Shown here: one piece after another, positions 18,790-31,600 of the stretch
Layout: every line of letters begins with the position of its first letter
Position numbering within the stretch: the first letter of the stretch is position 1
Origin: Anolis sagrei
Lineage: Eukaryota; Chordata; Lepidosauria; Squamata; Anolidae
Reading direction: 5' to 3'
Assembly (NCBI RefSeq): GCF_037176765.1
Contig: NC_090023.1
Coordinates: 105,841,866 to 105,905,865, forward strand
Length of the DNA: 64,000 nucleotides
Made by a program: the position numbers and the translations under genes
Notes under the pieces: generated by a model
The model's database searches: none
The model's input: only the letters and a program-made list of their open reading frames with translations
What the model was told of the DNA's origin: nothing

Positions 18790-19521
18790 CAACCTTTTCC
18801 TAAATGTTAATATTTATTAGAAGCAAATTTTAAAACATCAAATTTCACCAAAATACAGTAGGCTGGTTAGAAAAACCGTTTCTTGATAAAATACACAGTG
18901 CGGTGACATTTCCAAACAAGTACCAGAAACCGGAAACATACTTTGTGCAATGATCTTGCAATATCGTGGAATAATGTGTTCCATTTAAATTTCATGCAAT
19001 TTGATCCTGTGAATGTTTATTTAGAGACAATGCCACAGAGTTCAGTGGGAGTTATTCCAATGTAACAATGCACAGAACAGCAGCCTTAATCCCTTATTTT
19101 AAGGCATGAGACACAAAACATTCTATGTATTTCCTACGTATAATCCCCTTCACATCTGCCATGAAATAATCAGGTTTCTTTATCTAAACAGTAGTCATGG
19201 TAAGCCCCATTTTGAAAAGTATATTCGTTTTACACTGCATCCATCTGCTAAAAAGAAATAATGTTTGAATAACTCGTAACTGATTCCTGTATTAAATTTA
19301 TTATCCATGAATGCATGTCAAAATCACCTTCCCTCCCTTTATGCCCTTTCCTTCTCTAATGCATTGCTATCATCTAGGAAAGAAATTTAACAGATGAGTA
19401 TATATGTAAATTAATGTAACAATGAAACACCACATTTTGCACATCCAATCACAACCCATAAATGTTATTAATCACTTTGGAAAATATATGCATTTGTAAG
19501 AACAGCTATTAAAAATGACTT
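18790..19521 (-). other. FHL2: FHL2 3' UTR (approximate)
   Basis: Noncoding sequence after the FHL2 stop. Minus-strand AATAAA signals lie at 19021-19016 and 18818-18813. The second would give a UTR of about 0.7 kb, similar in scale to other vertebrate FHL2 transcripts. Confidence 0.55.
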
Positions 19522-19673
19522 CTAAATATCTTTCCCGCACTCCGGGCACAGGATATCGTCTCTTTCAGTAAGAAAACCACGGCCCACTAACGACAGGGAG
19601 CACTTCTTACAATTGAAGCAATCGTTGTGCCATTGGCGTTCCTCAAAGGAGATATATTTGGTACCCCCAAGTC
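19522..19673 (-). CDS. FHL2: FHL2 last coding exon (LIM4)
   Basis: Acceptor CTTTTTCAG ends at 19674. Completes a split Gly codon and encodes [20 protein letters not shown] through LCPECGKDI, stop TAG. Carries the LIM4 ligands. Confidence 0.95.
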
Positions 19674-22600
19674 CTGAAAAAGCAAAATAGGTTATTAGAA
19701 GGAACCATGATACATCTCCGTCTGAAACCATGTTGGATAATGACTCACCTAATTTTTGTTGATATGAAAATTATGTAATCGTAAATGTGTAGTATTGCAG
19801 TTAGGACTGTGTAACCTAGTATTGCACACTTGTGACTCTTAAATACGGTATTTATGATCCCTATGTATTCTTTAGGGGCTATGTAGGGACTGGGAAAGTC
19901 CTCCTTTTTTCACTTACTAGGCAGCAGCCACCTCAGTCAACAGTGGTCTGTTTCCCCTGTCATTTGGGAAGTATCTTCCTGTCATTTACAATTTCACATA
20001 TGTGAAAGAACTCCAGTAAGGGCGAACTGCAACAAGGTTTCTGCCTGTCACACCAGATATTGGTCACTTGGTTGGTATGGAAAAGGTAGCTGCTTCCCAA
20101 GTGATGGAGAATGGATCTCCATGCATTACAGCAGTTGCTTCCTGATAGGTGTGAATTTAGGTTAGCTCAGAATCAATGAGTACCATCATAACTGCAGTGC
20201 TTACATATCTGTAAATGCAATATAGGATTCCAGCTGTTGTTTCTCAATTAGACACCCACAGAGTATCCATGGATAATAATTCTATATTCAGGATCCTGGA
20301 CTCCAGTCATTCCCACCCAGATCAAAGTATTGGAATAATCTATTTTGTTAGAAGTCACTGCTTCACATTATATTAAGTCATTCTAATTTTGATCATGGAG
20401 GTTTCCAACAGAATTTGAGACACAGTTTGCTAATAGTGCCAAATCTTTTAGCCTTTTTTGGGCTTTTGTAATTTTTGGAGAGTACCTCATATATTGGTGC
20501 ATCATCATCATTCCAAGAATAACAAAAAACTGAATAGAAATAATTTTATAATTTAAAAATATGGCATTCATAAAATGTCATATTTTGATTGCTAAACATA
20601 TCTACCTTTTTGTTTGCCTAATGTTTTCCTCAGGCTCTCAGAATGAAGTATCTGCATTAAACAGTCATTTTGACTAGCGATAATCGGTGGCCTTATAAGT
20701 TTATTTTACCTCTTTTTAATTGGTAACCATTGCTACAACAGGACATTCTTGAAAAAAAGTAAAACTAACTCAAAAGTTATCCTTGTGGTCAGGTTTTTGC
20801 AAAGTCTTGCATCAGCATTTGTAGAACAACATCTGAAGTCTTTTTATTTTATCTGGTTCTTTGAAGTCAACCCAAATTTAATGCACCTTGGGTTTTCAAA
20901 GTAATAAAAAATGGAGAGTTTTTGTCATTTTAATTTTTTACACTTTCTTCTGTATTGTTGCATTGTTCTGTATAGTGAGGCTGTGATGACTTCATGACTT
21001 AAACATTAAGTGATTCAGCTCAATTTCCTTCTTTCACAACCCTAAACATTGCCAAAGTCAGTTGTAATAATTTATTGTACATTCTGCTCTCTATGTTGAA
21101 CTGCTTTATTGATTATTTTTTTTGTGATGTTGATGATTCTTTCTCCTTTTGAAGAAGGTGATAGGAAGATACTTACCACTTATTGGATTAGTGCATCCAG
21201 CACACTTCTTAGCATAGAGGCTGCAAAAGCAGTTCAGGCAATAGGCAAACTCATCCCGGGAAGTAAAACGTTGTCCGGACAACTGTTTTTTACACCCAGT
21301 ACATACAAAGCACTCCTTGTGCCATGGTTGCTCCCGGTAAGTAATTCCTCCTGTAGTGATTGGCTGTTTAATTATATTTTTTAAAGAAATAAACAAATTA
21401 GTTTGCTGCTTATGTACTGTTCACCTAACCTATCCACTCCGTGCTTCTTATAAGCAATATTTTATAAGATTGCATTCAGACTAAAATCTTGAAGTGGAGT
21501 TTTTGGTTTTTTTTTACCAGGTTTTAATCCAAAAGCACTATTCTTGGAGATTTCCAGGAGCATAACTGGATTATTTTTTATGGGGGCAGAGGCAGGAAGG
21601 GAGTTACATTAATGCATCTAAGTCCTTAGGTAGAAAATAACCAGAGAGGGGCTATATGTGGCCTACAGTCTGTTTTTTTATTATCGCTTGTTAGCAAATT
21701 TATATTGTCTTTCTAATAATCTCAACACAACATCTGAAAACAAATGGCCTTCTAAACAGCTGAAGTGTAAATCATGTACCATAGAAAAATGGCAGCACAG
21801 CACTGTAAATTTAAACTTCAGAACTATTGGCTCAAAGTAGAAGTAGATATAGAGTTAGTTTTCAATTTTTGTTCCAAACTAAAGTGGACTATTTTGGTTT
21901 AATATCAAAATGGGAATAGATATGGTGCTGCTTATGCCTTATCATAGTTTCCCACATTACATAGAATAAACAAACCATACCTTCTTGCACTGGACACATT
22001 GCATAGCAAACTGCTTCTCATAGCAGGGGACGCAGAAATTTTGATTGTCTTTGGGGATGAAACTCTTTGTTCCAATGGGCTGTTGGCACCGATGGCAGAT
22101 GAAGCAAGTCTCGTGCCAGCTATTTCCTTTATATTCCATCTTGCGTGTACCTACGGGGGGTGACAACAATGTGAAATTCTGATTCAACTTTCATGTTAAC
22201 TGTCATAAAAGGGGAAGTAGCAATCTGTCTTTCATTCCCAGTTAGTTTTCCAGGAAATACTGGAGGGGGAGGGCTAGAGCTTAGACAATGTCCTTCCTTC
22301 CTTCCTTAAATTGGACCTCCCAGAGTGTTCCAGTCAGCATGACCACTGAACACACTGTTTGGGAACTCCTATATTATATATATTTATATTATATTATATT
22401 ATATTTATATTTAGACAATTTCTACACCGCCCTTCTCACCCCCGAGGGGGGACTTAGGGCAGCTAACACAGGCAACAATTCAATGCCAACAGTATCAAAA
22501 CAACAATATAAAACAGTAATATAAAATCCCTTACATAACAATTAAACAGTGATATTAATTAAAATTACATAGTCACATAAAACAAATCACATAATCACAG

Positions 22601-25600
22601 GTCATAAAGCCATTTCCAATTTTCAAACAATCCTGTTGTCCGAGTTCAGTGCCTAAAGTGCTGCTGTGCCCACTAGCCAAAGGCCTGGCTCCAAAACCAC
22701 ATCTTTAGTTTTTTCCTAAAAGTAAGGAGGGGGGACAGCAATCTAATCTCGCTGGGGAGCGAATTCCATAAGTGAGGGGTCATCACCGAGAAGGCTCTGT
22801 CCCTCATCCCCACCAGACACATTTGAGACGTTGGTGGGACTGAGAGCAGGGCCTCCCCAGTAGATCTTATATTACAAGGTGGAACGTAGAGATAGATACG
22901 TTCGGATAATTAAGTAACTCCTTTCTCCTTGTGGGATGGAAGGCCATTTTCCAAAGAGATGGTCTCTAGGATTTTGCTCGGTCTTCTAACACAACTTTAT
23001 AGTAACTTGCGGATTATGTATTTCATCAAATCATCTGAAGGTCGTAGCAACTTCTTATACAATATTTTTCCTGGTGAGAGTAAATGAAACCATGGATATA
23101 GGTTTCATGGTTACAGGGTCTTACTATTTCTTATATGTCCTTAATCTGCTACTAATTAGGTTCAACAGATTAAACTGGGTTATAATATTCTAAGGGTGGG
23201 GAATCCCTTCTTATTTACGTTCTCCCACTATACAATTTTATACTTTTTTCAACACTACTAGTGTATTCTAAGGACCAACCAAACTAAAAATCCCAGAATC
23301 CCATAGGATGGCACCATTGCACTTAAAATGAAATCAAATGCTATTATTGCAAAATGTGAACACACTCTTAAACTGTGAGTCCAGATCCCAAATGGGGTCC
23401 CTTTAGTTCAATGTAGGGGTCTCAAAAAATCTGAACATCATCTAGTGTCTGTTTTAGACATTTATGTGAATCTGCTGTGCAGTGTTTACCGTGGACTCTG
23501 CAAAGGTGCTTTTGTACTTCATAAAAAGAAAAATCAGCTTGTTTAGCAAGCCTTGCAAACCCTGGTTGTTATCAGCAAATGTTAATCTTTATACCTATTT
23601 TATGTACTTATATACCCAGGGTAATGTAAATATTTCTTGGGCCAAAAGGGGTCCTGAGTGGAGAAATATAAGAAGCTCTGCTCTATGATCTGAGAAAAAA
23701 ACAAAGATGTCATTGGCCCTTTCAGTTAGCATGAGCTCCTGTCCCATGAACTCTTGAAGTTATAAAGAGGACACATAACACCTTTAAAAATATTGAATGC
23801 ATGCTGAAAAATTTAGGCTTGAACTAGGTCAAGAGGTTGGGGAAAAAAATAAAATCAAGGGCAGTAAAATAATGTATGACAGGAAAGGGAAGATGTCTGG
23901 AGGGCAGGGAAGAAGAAAAGTCTGTGTTTTCTCCATGTGTATAGTAGCCTAGGGCACGCAAAATCTAGGGCATTTTCTTTCATATGAAGTGAGGTAGAGG
24001 AAAGGTCAGAGAGGTTCCTGTCTCCTCCGCAACAACATGATGGATTCTGGCCATCTGCTTTGAATATATTGCATAATTGTGGTTTATACTTTCCTACCTT
24101 GTAACCAGAACCTCTCCAATTTTAATGTCATGGCTCATCAAGCATAAAAATTAGCTTGAGGATAAGTGACATGCGAAGCAATTCAAAAAGGTTTTTTTAA
24201 TTACCAATGATGATCACTGATTACACACCGACTTCCTGACTTGTAAGAGTTGCAAACTTTTTTTGGGAAGGGGTGGGGGGTTAATTTTCATCTCTTTTCT
24301 CTAGTTCATCCAGTATAAATATAGAACTAAGTGATTTCATTCTGTTCAACAAAAGAGATCAAAGCAGATTTAATTGGACTTTGAATCCGTGATTTGGAAA
24401 GTTGAACAGCTGCTAGCTTTTGATAGAGTATGATTGAAAATGAAGCAGTGGTGCGAACAATCAAGCTTTCAGAGATCAGGAGATCACTTCTTTTGTTCTA
24501 CTTTCAAAAGTGGATCAGTTGTATGCATTTCAGTATCTGCTCTGCTCCAAATTTTAGAAGTTTCCAAGACATATGAAGAAGATAAAGGTGCCACTATCTC
24601 AGCCACCAATATGGACAGTTTTGGATACTGGATTATTTTGGATTTCAGAATTCTGGGTAAGAGATGTTCAACCTGTATCAAGATGCCTTGAGTCTAAGGA
24701 TTGGGGGAAAAGAATTCAATTCCACATATACATACATAGGGTAAAATCAACACATATACATTAAAATCAAGAATTAAAACATAATCTTAAAACCAATTAC
24801 TTAAAAACCACGCAGTCCAAAGACATATTCCAGGAGCCATTCCAACCATAAATTGCACTATCCCATAGCTATTTATTGCATTGCAGATTATTGTCCAAAG
24901 GCTTGGTCCCATATCCATGTCTTCACTTTCTTTCTGAAGGTCAGGAGGGAGGTAGATGATCTAATTGATATCGGATTGTGGGTTTGACGATGAGACGACA
25001 CGGAATGGCTTTTCTAGTAATGTTTGATGTTTTTGATGTTTTGATTAGGATGTTTTTGATAATGATAATGTTTTTGATAATGATGAATTATTTTTACACT
25101 ATGTCTTGTATTTTGCACCTGTTTTTCTATGTTGTACACCGCAGTGAGTCGCCCCTGGGCTGAGAATTGCGGTATATAAGCGCAGTAAATAAATAAATAC
25201 ATAAATAATTTCACTGGGGAAGGAGTTCCATAGTTCCATAGCCAAGGGGCTACCAGTAAGAAGACCCTGTCTCTCGTCCCCACCAGTCGTGTCTGCAAAG
25301 GAGGCAAGATCAAGAGCAGGGCCTCCCCAGAGAATCTGAACCTCTGAAATGATTCATAGAGGGAGATACTTTTAGACAGGAGTTGCTACAACCTTGCAGA
25401 ATGTCACATTGAAAATTGGAGTTGGGTAATGTATAGAATGTTTTATAGTAGAGGAAACTTCAGCAGGTGTTTCTAGCTGTATGAGAAGCAACACCTGCTG
25501 AAATATCTCTTCAACATAGCTGTTAAAGGTATAGGAACTGTTTCCAGTTTTCACTCTGGCAACTTCATTCCTAGCCAACATTTATGCCAACAAGAAGTTA

Positions 25601-28600
25601 GGATAACCGACATGCAAAAACATCTGGAGAAATGTATTCTGCCTATTCCTGCAATTGTCCATTCCAACTTTTGAATCGATGGGATTCCAAAGTATTGATA
25701 CACCATTCAATAAATGGGCTTTGTTTAAGTAATAGGGTCATCAGGGAAGAAAGAGGATTGTGATAGGAGAGGGGATGAAGAAGACCAAAGGAATATACCC
25801 ACAATGGAATCAGAGAATCCATAGATGGGAAGAGGCCACAAGGGCCATTTAGACAAACCCTCTACCATGCAGGAATGCACAACTAAAACACTCCTGAAAG
25901 ATGCCCATCCAGCCCATTTAAAGGCCTCCAAAGGAGGAGAATCCAGCACTCTCTGACGCAGCCCATTCCATTGCCAGGCTGCTCTTAAATCCTTTCCAGT
26001 GTAATGTGGATTCATTGGTTCATATTCTAATGTCCAAAGCAGAAAAAAAACTTGCTTCATCTTCCACATAGCATCCCCTCAGATATTAAAAACTGGTTAA
26101 TAGCAGTCTTCTCCAAGCTAAAAGTACTAGCTACTGGGTACTATTGCAAGTTACAAACACAGTGGGAATCTATTAGAATGTGAAGAAATGTTTAGGAAAA
26201 CCATAGGCACTCATGTTTTATATCTTGTAGCAGGGTCAAAGGCAAGTTTAAAACAAAAGAGTTTAGGAGGTCTTAGATTGGATGATTTAAAGCCAGAGCT
26301 TTAAATCATCCTCAAATACCAATATTTTACAAAAAGCCCATTCTGAAAGCAGACAAGTTCTAACCTGGCATGATGGTCTTCTTGCACTCGTTACACTTGG
26401 AGGAATATTCATTTGAGTAACATTCGGTACAGAGAAGTTGCTCTTCTTTTGCAGCAAATGGTTTGTCCACCAAAGAGTTTTTACACTGAAAGCAGTGGAA
26501 ACAGGTTTCATGCCAGTGTCGGTCCTTGTAAGATAGATCCTGAAGAAAACCCAAAGCACAGAATGTCCTTAGCAAATTGGCTGCAGTGTTAAGAGAACTA
26601 TGAGAGAATGCAGAAGGACTGAGCAATCAAGACAGAAAAAAATAGTAGAAGCCATATTCAAATAAAATTAAATTCAGTCTCCAGTTTTGCCAAGCCAAAA
26701 GGGAAAAAGACAACATAAAACTTAGTGAATGCATGGAGCAGGGCCATGAATCTATCATTCGTCTTGCTTTTTTGAATACACAGTGTGCAGTATTATAGTC
26801 CCGTCCTGACACTGATCCAAAAACAGCATGCAGGGAAATGGCATGTGCTAATTTACAAGTTTAGATGTAAATTTAGATATCATTTCTGGTTAGCTGCCAT
26901 AAATGTTGACTTGAATTATGGTGACCCTATGAATGAAAGACCTCCAAGTCACTCAGTAATCAACAGCACATCTTAAGTCCTGCAAACTCAGGCTGGTTCT
27001 ACACTGCCATATAATCCAGTTTCAGACTGCAGATTAATTGTTTTGAACTAGGTTATATGAATCTACACTGCCATACTGTCCAGTTCAGTGTAGTTAATCT
27101 GCATTCAGAAACTGGATTATATGGCAGTGTAGCTGGGGTTTCAGGCCACCTGTGGCTTCCTTGATTGAGTCTGTACATCTGGAAAGTGGTCTTTTTTCCC
27201 CTACTACCTTTTTCATTGTCAGACCCTCATCTTAAAATTTTGTGATTGGGGCCGGTCTTCTAGCTCCAGCGCAACCCTATGGCATTCTTGTGACAGAAAT
27301 TCTTCATGTTAATGGGGTTTTCTATTATCCATTTTTTGCATATCCACACAAAGTTTGAGACTATATCCCTCATGGATAGAGAGATTGTACTGTATTTCCC
27401 ATCAGCCTCGGTCACCATAGCCAAATGGTGAGGGATGATGGAGCTGAAGTCCAACAATTGGAGGACCACCAATTGTGCAAACCTACTTCTTGAAGAACAA
27501 ATGATTACTGCAGTTTCATATACCTAAATTTATTGACAGAAATACTGGCATGTTTTGTTAATGTATGCAGTGTGAATATTTAAAGGGGGAAAAAGAAAAA
27601 TAAGCAGTGCTTAGAACAAAGAGACAAAAATATCTAAATAGTTTAATCTTGTTCACTTTTAAATGGCATGATAAACACTTGTTTTTCTAGAACTTAGTTT
27701 TCATAAACAGCCAGAACCCTTATTATTTGCTCTGTTCTGTATTATCCTTCCTTCTCAATTTCTCTTCCTTCTATTTTTTGGTTATTTATAGAACTCCCAA
27801 CCCAAATAGTAAAACTTGGTTTTAAAAACATAAACTAAGAACTAGTGCTCCATGCAGGCCCGTAGCCAGGATTTCGATTTTTTTTTGGGGGGGGGGCTGA
27901 GTTTTTTTCAGGGGGGGTTCGGGGGGGCTGAGTTTCAGGGGGGGCTGAGTCTGAGTGAAAGAGGGTCTACCCTAGCAAACCTTTTGTATCATTACCCCCA
28001 TACCCCCATGCATATGGGATATATTGAGTATGGTGATCAGATCACGATATAAATAAACATAACAGTTTAAATAATGCACCAGTAAGGCCTTTTCACGAAC
28101 CACCATGAGAATTTGGGGGGGGGGGGGGGGGGGACATGCCTGGCTCCATGCCAGTTCCATTTCCTCTTTTTCATGTGTCTTTTGTACACTTGCCCTTTAT
28201 TTGACTGTTGCTAAACAGAATGTAGGAAAAAGCACACTGTTTTTGGTTCTTTGCATAGGATTTCATTTTTTCTGCCAAAGTGGAGTATCTTGCATTTGTT
28301 CAACAGTGACAAATGCAAGATACTCCACTTTGGCAGGAAAAACGAAATGCAAAGATACAGAATGGGTGACGCCTGGCTCGAGAGCAGTACGTGTGAAAAA
28401 GATCTTGGAGTCCTCGTGGACAACAAGTTAAACATGAGCCAACAATGTGATGTGGCGGCAAAAAAAGCCAGTGGGATTTTGGCCTGCATCAATAGGAGCA
28501 TAGTGTCTAGATCTAAGGAAGTAATGCTACCCCTCTATTCTGCTTTGGTTAGACCACACCTGGAATATTGTGTCCAATTCTGGGCACCACAATTCAAGAG

Positions 28601-31600
28601 AGATATTGACAAGCTGGAATGTGTCCAGAGGAGGGCGACTAAAATGATCAAGGGTCTGGAGAACAAGCCCTATGAGGAGCGGCTTAGGGAACTGGGCATG
28701 TTTAGCCTGAAGAAGAGAAGGCTGAGAGGAGATATGATAGCCATGTATAAATATGTGAGAGGAAGCCACAGGGAGGAGGGAGCAAGCTTGTTTTCTGCTT
28801 CCTTGGAGACTAGGACGCGGAACAATGGCTTCAAACTACAAGAGAGGAGATTCCATCTGAACATGAGGAAGAACTTCCTGACTGTGAGAGCCGTTCAGCA
28901 GTGGAACTCTCTGCCCCTGAGTGTGGTGGAGGCTCCTTCTCTGGAAGCTTTTAAGCAGAGACTGGATGGCCATTTGGCAGGGGTGATTTGAATGCAATAT
29001 TCCTGCTTCTTGGCAGGGGGTTGGACTGGATGGCCCATGAGGTCTCTTCCAACTCTTTGATTCTATGATTCTATGATTCTATGATCCTTGACTTTTATGA
29101 GACTCAGGCCCCATCAATAATGATATATAACCCAGTTTCCGAATCCAGATTATTTGCTTTGAACTGGATTATCTGGCAGTGTGGACTCATATAATCAAGT
29201 TTAAAGTAGATAATCTGGATTCAGAAACTAGGTTATATATTTATTTATTTACCTTACTTATATACTGCTGTTCTCAGCCCGAAGGCGACTCACAGCGGTT
29301 CACAACAAATACGAACAGCAAAAATTCAGTGCTACAGTATAGAAACAGTTAACAACCTAACACATTACACAATTAATAAACAGTTACTACAATACCCATT
29401 CACTGTCGTCTTGTCATCAAAAACATGTTCCAGACTCGTCATCCATTGTTCCATTCCAGTGTTCATTAACCAATCATTGCACTAATTATTGGAACGCCTG
29501 CTCAAACAGCCAGGTCTTCACTTTTTTGCGGAATACCATTAGAGATGGTGCTAGTCTAATGTCCGTAGGAAGGGCGTTCCACAGCCAAGGAGCCACCACC
29601 GAGAAGGCCCTATCTCTCGTCCCTGCCAGCCGAGCTTGAGAAGCAGGCGGGATCGAGAGCAGGGTCTCCCTGGAAGATCTCAAAGTCCTGGTGGGTTCAT
29701 AGGCAGAGATGCGGTCGGATAGGTAGCTTGGGCCAGAACTGTTTAGGGCTTTAAAGGCCAACGCCAGCACTTTGAATTCAGCCCGGTAGCAGATCGGTAG
29801 CCAGTGGAGTTGGCGCAACAGGGGGGTTGTATGCTCCCTGCGCTCTGCTCCTGTTAAAATCATGGCTGCTGAGCGTTGGACTAGTTGGAGCTTCCGAGCT
29901 GTCTTCAAAGGCAACCCCACGTAGAGAGCGTTGCAGTAGTCTAAACGGGATGTAACCAGAGCGTGGACTACCGTGGCCAAGTCAGACTTCCCAAGGTACG
30001 GGCGCAGCTGGCGCACAGTGTAGATCCAGCCTCATTGACATGGAATTTTCTAAAGGACAGCGATCGTTGGTGAATTTGGAAAGGGATCTTAAAATGAGTG
30101 AGCGATCAAAAATAAGTTGGCCATGCTACACACACACACACACATAGACTGTGGTGGACAACTCTGGCAGGTCACACATTGGAATGCACAATGGAGGACC
30201 TTCTTGCAGCAACACCAGAGGCACTCCAAGTGGCCAGCTCCTGATCAAAGGACATTTAATCAACTACAAACCTTGCAAACTTTGTGTTTTGTCTGTCTGT
30301 CTGTCTGTTTGTTTGTTTGTTAAAAAATACAATGCAACTGTCTGGTCTGCCCCTGACATGATAAATAAATACACATTGGAATGAATTTAACACCCACAGC
30401 AGCTCACTGGTTGCAACAGACACACACATATACACAACATGCCATTAAAAACTACTGAAAAGTGGAGGTGTACTTCCAGCAATGCAACAACACTGAATTG
30501 TGTTGTTGCACTGCTGGAAGTACACCTCCACTTTTCAGTACTGTGACTAGCAAGCAAACACCTTGATTTAAAACATAAATTCTTTTAAAGAGGTATGCAT
30601 TGTCTTGAAAACATGATGCACACTTCCCATGCACTTTTGTTTTAAAATATAGGAGATGTTTTGCTGCTAAATTTGGAAGTAAGATCCACAGAAACCATGA
30701 AAAATGGGTGGGCAGAATGCATCAGAGCCATTACCCATTCTTGGTGCATGGTAGCACCATCAGGCATAAAGAGTCTTCCCTTACAACATACATACGCAGA
30801 AGAGTGGGTATTTATTGACAAATGCTTGGGTATCACAATATTTTGATAGTTCTAAACGTGTCATTACAAAGATAATAGTATACTGGAGCATATATGCTTT
30901 TTATTCTTCCCTTACTGTTATCAGTTTTCTTGTGCTGTGTGAGTCAGGCTGCAAGCAAGCATGTATGTGTGCCGTTCTTCGCACAGGAATATTTTCTTAA
31001 TCCTTCACAAGAAAAACACCCTCCAACAACTTCTGGCATATAAAAATGCTATCCCATATTTCATCTGCCCTTGTAGAAAACCTTGTTTAAAAACACGGAG
31101 ACATCAGATAACATTACTCTCCCCAAATCCATCCATCAGAGTTGAAAAGTTCATCTGATTAATTTCGTGCTCTGAGATTTTGTTGAAGTTGGGCCAAGCT
31201 TAGAGATTCTTGAGTGTCAAAAAGTAAACTTTGGAGAGAAATTGCTACCTCCTTTTTTGCCTGCTAGCTCCAGGAATTGTTGCACAGTACTGGTTTGTTT
31301 CTGGTTCTATTTTGGTTTTCTTCGGATTTACTTCTGTGTAGTGCAAAACATCAGGGAGATGTACAGATGAAGTAGAACCTTCTGCCAGTATTTAGTGTAA
31401 AGTCCTTATTTTTGTAATACACAAAATTATCTTGCAAGCTTTGACCAACACAGCTTTCTTTTTTAAAAAACTTGCATAGATTGTGCTTTTCTATTTGCCT
31501 TAAGAAGAGCAATGCCACAATATGGGCTTTGGAATTTATCTTGGGCTCCTTCCACACAGCTGAATAAAACCCCACATTTTCTGCTTTGAACTGGAATATA

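Noticed and set aside
28302-28991. Host gene encoded by the 246-codon frame
   Set aside because: The protein is the CR1 reverse transcriptase C-terminus and the element ends in CR1 ATTCTATG repeats.
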